Source of the DNA: Candidatus Minthenecus merdequi
Lineage (GTDB): Bacteria > Bacteroidota > Bacteroidia > Bacteroidales > Paludibacteraceae
NCBI GenBank assembly: GCA_018064385.1
Contig: JAGHVI010000089.1
Location: forward strand, 1 to 27,479
DNA length: 27,479 bases
Direction: 5' to 3'
The notes under the pieces were generated by a model, which saw nothing but the letters and a program-made list of their open reading frames with translations, had not been told where the DNA came from and made no database searches. Of the stretch, positions 1 through 6,499 are shown piece after piece; positions within the stretch are counted from its first letter, which is position 1, and every line of letters begins with the position of its first letter. The position numbers were made by a program, and so were the translations under genes.

Positions 1-60
1 AATTACTGCAAACCGAAAGCAAAGAGCTTGCTCATTTGCTGAGGTGCAGCGTAATTTATC
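1..60. repeat. Structured repeat at left edge, related to the right-edge tandem repeat
   Basis: Non-coding sequence downstream of folP. Nested inverted repeats are visible: ctgca at 6-10 pairs with tgcag at 45-49, and inside them gcaaagag (19-26) faces ctc-a-tttgc (31-39). The stretch from position 7 (TGCAAACCGAAAGC, then AAAGA) closely matches the reverse complement of the 66-bp unit at 27383-27479 (TGCAAACGAGAGC, then AGAGA). Both copies reach a second gtgcagc about 45 nt further on. Read on the minus strand the element ends GCAGTAATT at the window edge, which could be the start of a TAnnTTTG promoter for a gene beyond the window; that is inference. Confidence 0.5.
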
Positions 61-88
61 AAAAAATAAATTCAAAAGCGTCCAATTA

Positions 89-136
89 TGAACCATCCGC
101 CTTGCAACTTAAAAACATAATTAATAGAACCACCCT
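89..136 (-). repeat. Dispersed repeat, single-arm copy at the folP 3' end
   Basis: Read on the minus strand, this begins with the same 18 bp that form both arms of the inverted repeat at 26059-26138. The match to the left arm there extends to 24 bp (113-136 against 26058-26081, opposite strand). A second shared block, ggatggttca, lies 17 nt further on here (89-98) and 18 nt further on in the other copy (26097-26106). The second arm of the inverted repeat is absent. The repeat encodes the last four residues (GWFY) and the stop of folP, so it seems to have become part of the gene's 3' end. Confidence 0.75.
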
Positions 137-981
137 TTATATAGTTGTCTGATTTGAACTGCTTCAGCAACATCGTGAACACGAAGAATGTTTGCACCAT
201 TGGCAAGTGCAAGAGTGTTGAGCGAAATTGTGCCGTTGAGTGCCTGTTCTGCTGTGATGTTGAGCGGATGGTAAATCATCGATTTGCGAGATAGACCTGC
301 CAAAATCGGCTCATCGAAACAGCGTAAAAGTGAGAGGTTGCGCAGAAGCGTATAATTTTGTTGGAGATTCTTGCCAAACCCAAAACCGGGATCTACAATG
401 ATGTCTTTGCTAAACCCAGCTGAGCGAAGATTATCAATTTTTTTAGCGAAAAATTGAAGAACAGACGCAAGAAATTTATCTTCGGGAGTATTGTCGGACA
501 TTCTAATGTCATTTGCACAAGCAATCCCTGTGGAATGTGTAAGTATATATGTACGTTGAAGTTGAATGATGGTAGAAAATAAATCAGGGTCGAGTGAATA
601 AGCCGAGATGTCGTTGATGATGTCACAGTCAAAATCGTTGACGGCAAGGCGGGCAACTGAGGCGCGAAATGTGTCAACAGATGTCGGGTACTCACCGGCA
701 ACTGAACGAACTGTTGTGAATGCTTGTGCAATGCGTTCTAACTCCTCCTCTTCTCCAACAGGAGTGGCTCCAGGTCTCGTAGAACATCCCCCAATGTCAA
801 GAATGTCAGCACCTTGAGATACGGCATCTTCAATGCGAAATTTCAACTCGTCTTTTGTCGAATTGCGTGAAGATGAGTAGAATGAGTCGCCCGTAGCATT
901 GATGATTGCCATTACGAGCGGTGTCGCAAGATTGATTAAACGACCTTTCAACACAATAAATTGATGGGCTGGAACGTTCAT
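121..981 (-). CDS. folP: Dihydropteroate synthase
   Basis: FolP condenses 6-hydroxymethyl-dihydropterin diphosphate with p-aminobenzoate to give dihydropteroate in cytoplasmic folate synthesis. The 286-aa product has the usual TIM-barrel length. Visible motifs are loop 1 INATGDSF (Asn28), loop 2 GGCSTRPGA (67-70 STRP), SVDTF, IINDIS, DPGFGFGKN, the lysine of GLSRKS and the RVHD motif near the C terminus, so the pterin- and phosphate-binding residues are kept. Oddities: loop 1 has G where the family usually has P (NVTPDSF), and the usual MHMRGTP segment is replaced by ILTHSTG. The final GWFY and stop lie in a dispersed repeat. The start at 981 follows a TATCTTTG promoter by about 24 nt. The gene is divergent from the gldJ-like gene, and no coding partner follows it within the window. 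Confidence 0.95.
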   Translation of the reverse strand: MNVPAHQFIVLKGRLINLATPLVMAIINATGDSFYSSSRNSTKDELKFRIEDAVSQGADILDIGGCSTRPGATPVGEEEELERIAQAFTTVRSVAGEYPTSVDTFRASVARLAVNDFDCDIINDISAYSLDPDLFSTIIQLQRTYILTHSTGIACANDIRMSDNTPEDKFLASVLQFFAKKIDNLRSAGFSKDIIVDPGFGFGKNLQQNYTLLRNLSLLRCFDEPILAGLSRKSMIYHPLNITAEQALNGTISLNTLALANGANILRVHDVAEAVQIRQLYKGWFY

Positions 982-1004
982 AATACAGATGCCTTTTCAG
1001 CGTG

Positions 1005-1012
1005 CAAAGATA
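1005..1012 (-). promoter_or_regulatory. folP promoter -7 box
   Basis: Read on the minus strand this is TATCTTTG followed by cacg, a perfect match to the Bacteroidetes -7 consensus TAnnTTTG. It lies 24 nt before the folP ATG. No clear -33 TTTG is visible in the A/T-rich sequence upstream. Confidence 0.75.
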
Positions 1013-1095
1013 GTAAAAAAATTTGACATGGAAATATTTTTTTCGCAAGATAGAAAAAAAAATTGGAAAATGGTTTTTATATCAATTATTTTTTG

Positions 1096-1103
1096 TATCT
1101 TTG
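1096..1103 (+). promoter_or_regulatory. Promoter -7 box of the gldJ-like gene
   Basis: TATCTTTG followed by tcgcac matches TAnnTTTG. Transcription would begin near 1109-1111, giving a leader of about 40 nt to the ATG at 1149. It is divergent from the folP promoter, about 90 bp away. Confidence 0.75.
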
Positions 1104-1148
1104 TCGCACTAAATTGTGAAATGCACTAATCAAGTTAATATAGTAATA

Positions 1149-2789
1149 ATGAGCAATATGAAATCAATGACAAAAGTTTTGGTTCTGCTATTTAGCGGAA
1201 TTGGATTGCTTTTTATGGGGTGTAACAGAAACTCAATGTACACATCTTCTGAAAAAACTGGTTGGAAATACAACCAGCCTGATGCAGGTTTCTTTAATGT
1301 TAACACCATGTACCATGGCAAATGTCCAAACGGAATGATTTATATTCCAGTCGCTACCTCTATTCGTGGTCAGAACGCTGAAATGCTTTCTTCGCCCGAC
1401 AATAACTCGAAGAAAAGAGTCGCTGCCTCAGGTTTTTATATGGATGAGTTTGAGGTTACTAACCTCAATTGGCGTGAGTATGTTGCGTGGACTTCCGTGA
1501 TATGGAAACATGACCCTCGCAGAATCGTGTTGGCTCTGCCAGACGAGTCCGTATGGCGTAGAGAGTTGGCTTACAACGAACCTTACGTCGAAAATTATTA
1601 CTCACACGTAGCATATAGTTATTATCCAGTTGTTGGCGTCAGTTGGGTGCAGGCTACCGCTTACTGCGAGTGGCGTACCGACCGTATCAATGAGAACGAA
1701 TTGATTATGAGAGGAATCATTCCTTTCAAACCTCTGGAAATGGCTAATGCTCAGATTAGAGAACACGTCCCTGACTCTTTCTATCTGTATGCGTTTACAA
1801 CTAAGCATGCCCGTGAATATGTCGCTTATATCAATAGCCCTTCTTTTGCTGAAGAAGTCGAAGATATTGTTAGCAAGGCTCAGGAAATTTCTCAGGAAGA
1901 GGCTAACCACTATGGCTATGAAGAGGTCGAAATCCCTGAACTCTATTTCGACTGGGAAGGTAATGAGGCTTACGATGCTAATTTGGATGGCGTAATTGAC
2001 CCTAACGAGTGGAAAGTGGCTTTGGATGGTGCATTGTATGATGCTTTCGTTCGTCTCCCTACTGAAATGGAGTGGGAGTATGCTGCTTATAGTGTTGAAA
2101 CTGTCGATGGAATGTACCTCCAGTTGAACACTTATCCTTGGCAGGGCGACCAAATGCGCTCGCTCGACCAAAAGAAAACCAGAGGTGAGTTCCTCGCAAA
2201 TTGTCGCCGTGGCCGTGGCGACCCTATCGGTATTCAGATTAACAATACTTTGACTGTCCCTGTTAATTTCTTCTTGCCTAATGCTTACGGCTTGTATAAT
2301 ATGGCTGGTAATGTGAATGAGTGGGTAAAGGATGTCTATCGTTCTGTTTCAAATAATCAGGATGACGTCAATTCCTTCCGTGGTAATGAGTTCGAGTCTG
2401 ATTCTGTTTATGCAGAAAATATGCTGACCAAACATTTCTCGTACCTCAGCCCTGTTGAACGTGATTCTATGAGAAAGGTGATAATTGCTGAACGTGGAAT
2501 CTCTAAGACTGGCGGCGATTACCGTGACTACAAGGATGGCGACAAGGAGTCTGCTATCGAGGATTCTGTCCTCGTATATGAAAACGCTTCTGCTTTGGAA
2601 AAAGCTAATATGATTACCAAAACTCAGCGTGTCTATAAAGGTGGCGGTTGGAATGATCGCCCAATTTGGATTAACCCTTCTCGTCGTCGTGCCCTTGAAG
2701 AAAAACAGTGCCGTAACGACCTCGGTTTCCGTTGTGTGATGAGCACCGTAGGTGGCAACGAACACAGCCGTGAAACATATCATAAGTAA
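1149..2789 (+). CDS. gldJ: GldJ-like lipoprotein with a non-catalytic formylglycine-generating-enzyme (FGE) fold
   Basis: The 546-aa product starts with a lipoprotein signal (lipobox LLFMGC), so it should be lipidated and face the periplasm. The FGE-sulfatase signatures are LPTEMEWEYAAY, NAYGLYNMAGNVNEW and a C-terminal RVYKGGGWNDR...DLGFRC. The GGSF-type active-site cysteines of true FGE are missing around GGGWNDRPIW, so catalysis is unlikely. The early TGWKYN segment and the length fit GldJ of the gliding/type IX secretion system better than GldK. No gldKLMN genes adjoin it, so a role in secretion is inferred from family resemblance. A textbook EF-hand-like loop lies at residues 276-287. 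The ATG at 1149 (or 1158) is preferred over the GTG at 1116, which sits only about 7 nt after the predicted transcription start. Confidence 0.75.
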   Translation: MSNMKSMTKVLVLLFSGIGLLFMGCNRNSMYTSSEKTGWKYNQPDAGFFNVNTMYHGKCPNGMIYIPVATSIRGQNAEMLSSPDNNSKKRVAASGFYMDEFEVTNLNWREYVAWTSVIWKHDPRRIVLALPDESVWRRELAYNEPYVENYYSHVAYSYYPVVGVSWVQATAYCEWRTDRINENELIMRGIIPFKPLEMANAQIREHVPDSFYLYAFTTKHAREYVAYINSPSFAEEVEDIVSKAQEISQEEANHYGYEEVEIPELYFDWEGNEAYDANLDGVIDPNEWKVALDGALYDAFVRLPTEMEWEYAAYSVETVDGMYLQLNTYPWQGDQMRSLDQKKTRGEFLANCRRGRGDPIGIQINNTLTVPVNFFLPNAYGLYNMAGNVNEWVKDVYRSVSNNQDDVNSFRGNEFESDSVYAENMLTKHFSYLSPVERDSMRKVIIAERGISKTGGDYRDYKDGDKESAIEDSVLVYENASALEKANMITKTQRVYKGGGWNDRPIWINPSRRRALEEKQCRNDLGFRCVMSTVGGNEHSRETYHK

Positions 2790-2812
2790 GATTTACACAT
2801 TGTATATATTTT

Positions 2813-2840
2813 AGGGCGGGAGCTGAATGCCCGCCCTTTT
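2813..2840 (+). terminator. Intrinsic terminator after the gldJ-like gene
   Basis: An 8-bp stem, aGGGCGGG (2813-2820) with CCCGCCCt (2830-2837), encloses a 9-nt loop and is followed by a T-run. It lies 24 nt after the gldJ-like stop and 14 nt before the asnS ATG. Transcription of asnS must therefore come from read-through or from a promoter I cannot identify. Confidence 0.8.
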
Positions 2841-2853
2841 GATTTTTGAATAT

Positions 2854-4260
2854 ATGAAAAACTTAAAAAGAATTGAGATTGTTGATTTGCTCAAACGTAC
2901 TGACTATGGTCAAACTGTTAACGTCAAAGGTTGGGTAAGAACAAGACGAGGAAACAAAAACGTAAGTTTTATTGCTTTGAACGATGGCTCAACTATCAAT
3001 AATGTCCAAATTGTCGTTGATATTGAAAAGTTTGGTGAAGAGTTCCTCAAACCAATCACCACAGGTGCAAGCCTTTCTGTAAATGGAAAGTTGGTTGAGT
3101 CAATGGGTAAAGGTCAGAGTGTCGAGATACAAGCTGATGAGATACAGATTTATGGTACCGCTGACCCTGAAAAATATCCATTGCAAAAGAAAGGTCATAC
3201 TATGGAATATCTGCGCGAAATCGCACACTTACGTCCAAGAACAAACACCTTTGGCGCTATATTCAGAATCCGTCACAATATGGCAATAGCAATCCATACG
3301 TATTTTCACGAGCATGGATATTTCTATTTTCATACCCCTCTGATAACTGGTTCCGATTGTGAAGGCGCTGGACAGATGTTCCAAGTGACAACTAAAAATC
3401 TCTATAACCTTAAGAAGAACGATGAAGGCAAGATTGATTACTCTGACGACTTTTTTGGTAAGTCTGTGTCGTTGACTGTCTCTGGTCAATTGGAGGGTGA
3501 ACTCGCTGCAACTTCTTTAGGCAAAATTTATACTTTCGGTCCTACCTTCCGAGCCGAAAACTCAAATACTCCTCGCCATTTGGCCGAGTTTTGGATGATT
3601 GAACCTGAAATCGCTTTCTATGAAATCGATGACAATATGACTTTGGCTCAGGATTTTATCCAATACTGCGTTCGTTGGGCTTTGGAAAAATGTTCTGACG
3701 ATATTCAGTTCCTTTGCAATATGTTTGATAAGGAGTTGATTGAAAGACTGAACTTTGTGGTGAATAATGACTTCAAAAGACTTACATATACTGAAGGTGT
3801 CGAAATACTGAAAGAAGCTGTCCGCAATGGTCGTAAATTCGAGTTCCCTGTGGATTGGGGAACAGATCTCCAGTCTGAACACGAGAGATACCTTGTTGAA
3901 GAGCATTTCAAGAGACCTGTGATTTTGACCGACTATCCAAAAGAGATTAAGTCGTTCTATATGAAACAGAATGATGATGGTAAGACAGTAAGGGCAATGG
4001 ATGTGCTTTTCCCTAAAATTGGCGAAATTATCGGAGGCTCGCAGCGTGAGGAAGATTACGAGAAACTGGCTCGTAGAGCTAAGGAGATGGGTGTCCCTGA
4101 TAAGGATATCTGGTGGTACCTTGACACAAGACGTTTTGGAACTGTCCCTCATAGTGGATTCGGCTTGGGATTTGAGCGTTTGATGCTTTTTGTGACTGGT
4201 ATGCAGAACATCAGAGATGTCATTCCATTCCCAAGAACTCCAAACAATTGTGAATTCTGA
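2854..4260 (+). CDS. asnS: Asparaginyl-tRNA synthetase
   Basis: Class IIb aminoacyl-tRNA synthetase that charges tRNA-Asn in the cytoplasm. The 468-aa product matches the family length. An N-terminal OB-fold anticodon-binding domain (VNVKGWVRTRRGNKNVSFI, roughly residues 17-105) precedes the catalytic core. The core has class II motif 2 (TFRAENSNTPRHLAEF, then WMIEPE) and motif 3 (GFGLGFERLMLF), with the usual ending IRDVIPFPRTPNNCEF. The RAENSNTPRHLAEFWM segment favours AsnRS over AspRS. An ATG at 2827 is in frame but lies inside the upstream terminator hairpin, so the ATG at 2854 (MKNLKRIEIVDLL) is chosen. The stop overlaps the helicase start by 1 nt (TGATG), suggesting translational coupling. 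Confidence 0.95.
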   Translation: MKNLKRIEIVDLLKRTDYGQTVNVKGWVRTRRGNKNVSFIALNDGSTINNVQIVVDIEKFGEEFLKPITTGASLSVNGKLVESMGKGQSVEIQADEIQIYGTADPEKYPLQKKGHTMEYLREIAHLRPRTNTFGAIFRIRHNMAIAIHTYFHEHGYFYFHTPLITGSDCEGAGQMFQVTTKNLYNLKKNDEGKIDYSDDFFGKSVSLTVSGQLEGELAATSLGKIYTFGPTFRAENSNTPRHLAEFWMIEPEIAFYEIDDNMTLAQDFIQYCVRWALEKCSDDIQFLCNMFDKELIERLNFVVNNDFKRLTYTEGVEILKEAVRNGRKFEFPVDWGTDLQSEHERYLVEEHFKRPVILTDYPKEIKSFYMKQNDDGKTVRAMDVLFPKIGEIIGGSQREEDYEKLARRAKEMGVPDKDIWWYLDTRRFGTVPHSGFGLGFERLMLFVTGMQNIRDVIPFPRTPNNCEF

Positions 4261-6497
4261 TGGATTATGCTCAACTGCTCAACCCATCACAACTTGCCGC
4301 CGTCGAAAACACTGACGGAGCATCCGTTATAGTGGCAGGTGCGGGTTCTGGCAAGACAAGAGTGCTTACTTACAAGATAGCATACCTCATCGAACAAGGT
4401 ATCCCTGCTTGTTCCATTTTGGCTCTGACATTCACTAACAAGGCTGCAAGAGAGATGCGAGACAGAATTCAAGGTGTGGTAGGTTCGCAGCAGAGCAGGT
4501 TGATTTGGATGGGTACTTTCCATTCCATCTTTTTGAGAATATTGCGGATTGAAGCGGTAAAAATTGGCTTCAACCCGCAATTTACGGTTTATGATACTTC
4601 TGATAGCAAGAGCCTTATCAAGAGTATTATTAAGCAACTTGCCCTTGACGATAAGACTTATAAGCCAAATGTTGTGCAGAACAGAATTTCAGCCGCTAAA
4701 AATAGCCTGATTGATGCTCCAGAATATGCTAACAATAACGAGGCACGATTGTCTGATATCCGATACGGCAGACCGATGTTGTACCGAATTTATGAGCTGT
4801 ATCAGCAGAGGTTGCACGAGGCTAATGCAATGGATTTTGATGACCTGTTGATGCATACCGCTCAGTTGTTTATCAAATATCCAGACGTGTTGGAAAGATA
4901 CCAAGAGAGATTTCAATATATTCTGGTGGATGAGTATCAAGACACAAATGCTGTCCAACACAGAATTGTGACGATGTTGGCAAGAAAATATGGCAATATA
5001 TGCGTGGTTGGAGATGATGCACAGAGCATTTATTCGTTTCGTGGTGCTGAAATCGAGAATATCCTTTCGTTCAAGAATCTCTTTGTTGATTGTAAGTTGT
5101 TCAAACTTGAGCAGAATTATCGTTCAACACAAACTATTGTTAATGCGGCAAATTCACTGATTGAGAAAAACAGAAATCAAATACGCAAAAAGATTTTTAG
5201 CAAGAATAGCATCGGAAGTCCTATAAAAGTAAGCCAATGTATGGACGATGTGATGGAGGCTGAGGAGATTGCGCTGGAAATCCAGAAACTGGTGAATCGA
5301 CATTTTGTGTCGTATGCCGAGACTGCAGTGTTGTATAGAACTAATGCTCAAAGTCGTGTGTTGGAGGATTGCTTTAGACGAAAGAAGATGCCTTACAAAA
5401 TCTATGGTGGACTGTCTTTTTACCAACGAAAGGAGATAAAAGATATTACGGCATATCTCAGGCTCGTAGTAAATCACGAAGATGTTGAGGCTTTGAAAAG
5501 AATTATCAATGTGCCAGCCCGTGGAATAGGGCAGACTACATTGGAGAAAATTCTGAGGGCAAAAGAGTTGAATATGAATGTTGATATGCTTGACATATTG
5601 TGTCAGCCCGGAATTTATAGTAATGAACTGAATGTTGGAACACAGAAAAAAATAATGCAGTTTGGTGAATTTATTAAACGTCATTCAGAATTGTCGTTGG
5701 AGGCTGATGCACATAGTGTTGTCAAAAGTTTGATGAACGAAAGCAAATTGTTGGCGGACGCAGCGTTGGATACGACACCCGAGGGAATTTCAAGGTTCGA
5801 GAATCTGCAGGAATTTGAAGGGTCTGTGCTCGAATTTTGCGAAAAGAGGGTGAATGATGGTAATACTGAGATAGGAATCACTGAGTTCCTAAGTGAAATT
5901 TCGCTTATAACTGACCAAGATAATTCTAAAACAGAAGGAACAGATACTGTGACATTGATGACAATGCATGCTGCAAAGGGTTTGGAATTTAATGTTGTGT
6001 TTGTGTCGGGTGTTGAGGAGAACCTGTTACCAAGCAGAATGTCTCTTACCCCAAGTGAAATCGAAGAAGAAAGACGTCTTCTGTATGTGGCAATAACCAG
6101 AGCCAAAGAGATGTGTTTCATTTCTTTCTCAAAAAGTAGGTATGTCAATGGTCAGAGAATGTTCTCTGAACCAAGTCGTTTCCTGTATGACATCGAAGCT
6201 GAGTATCTGAATCTGCCACGAACTATGCAAGAAAGTGGTTGGAAAAAATGTGCTAAGTTAGATTATGATTCTTCGCGACAGAATGAAACGAAGAATTTTA
6301 TACAGAACGTTGAGACTTTGGATAGCGTTACAGTAGGAATGAAAGTGGTCCATTCAAAATTTGGCAAAGGTGAGGTACTGTCAACTGAAGGCAACGGAGA
6401 TAATGCAAGAGCTGTGGTTAAATTTGAGAATTCTGGAGTCAAAACTCTTATCTTGAAATTTGCCAGATTGCAGTTGGATGTTTCTGATTTGAATTGA
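4260..6497 (+). CDS. pcrA: PcrA/UvrD-type ATP-dependent DNA helicase
   Basis: Superfamily 1A 3'-5' helicase of nucleotide excision repair, replication restart and removal of RecA filaments or stalled RNA polymerase. All SF1A motifs are visible in 745 aa: Walker A GAGSGKT (27-33), motif Ia TFTNKAAREM, motif II VDEYQDTN (from about 223), motif III GDDAQSIYSFRGA, motif IV EQNYRST, motif V TMHAAKGLEF (about 568) and motif VI VAITRAKE (about 610). The C terminus (VVHSKFGKGEV, about 696 onward) is the Tudor-like domain found in PcrA/UvrD, which argues against Rep. It begins at the last base of asnS and its stop overlaps the region where the next gene starts. Choosing between the names pcrA and uvrD is a convention. 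Confidence 0.93.
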   Translation: MDYAQLLNPSQLAAVENTDGASVIVAGAGSGKTRVLTYKIAYLIEQGIPACSILALTFTNKAAREMRDRIQGVVGSQQSRLIWMGTFHSIFLRILRIEAVKIGFNPQFTVYDTSDSKSLIKSIIKQLALDDKTYKPNVVQNRISAAKNSLIDAPEYANNNEARLSDIRYGRPMLYRIYELYQQRLHEANAMDFDDLLMHTAQLFIKYPDVLERYQERFQYILVDEYQDTNAVQHRIVTMLARKYGNICVVGDDAQSIYSFRGAEIENILSFKNLFVDCKLFKLEQNYRSTQTIVNAANSLIEKNRNQIRKKIFSKNSIGSPIKVSQCMDDVMEAEEIALEIQKLVNRHFVSYAETAVLYRTNAQSRVLEDCFRRKKMPYKIYGGLSFYQRKEIKDITAYLRLVVNHEDVEALKRIINVPARGIGQTTLEKILRAKELNMNVDMLDILCQPGIYSNELNVGTQKKIMQFGEFIKRHSELSLEADAHSVVKSLMNESKLLADAALDTTPEGISRFENLQEFEGSVLEFCEKRVNDGNTEIGITEFLSEISLITDQDNSKTEGTDTVTLMTMHAAKGLEFNVVFVSGVEENLLPSRMSLTPSEIEEERRLLYVAITRAKEMCFISFSKSRYVNGQRMFSEPSRFLYDIEAEYLNLPRTMQESGWKKCAKLDYDSSRQNETKNFIQNVETLDSVTVGMKVVHSKFGKGEVLSTEGNGDNARAVVKFENSGVKTLILKFARLQLDVSDLN

Positions 6498-6499
6498 TT

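Noticed and set aside
3..152. Plus-strand open frame without a start, entering from the left edge and ending in a stop at 150-152
   Set aside because: It overlaps two repeat elements and the folP 3' end on the other strand, and its translation shows no recognisable domain. It could be the tail of a gene outside the window, but the repeats explain the sequence better.
1116..1148. GTG start giving an 11-residue extension of the gldJ-like protein
   Set aside because: It lies about 7 nt after the predicted transcription start and would bury the lipoprotein signal behind a polar extension.
1602..2171. Minus-strand open frame of 189 codons within the gldJ-like gene
   Set aside because: It is a shadow of a strongly supported gene with no domain or promoter; the same holds for the other long antisense frames in asnS, pcrA, ftsY and the bat genes.
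2827..2853. Earlier in-frame ATG for asnS
   Set aside because: It lies in the loop of the upstream terminator hairpin, and the extra residues do not match AsnRS N termini.
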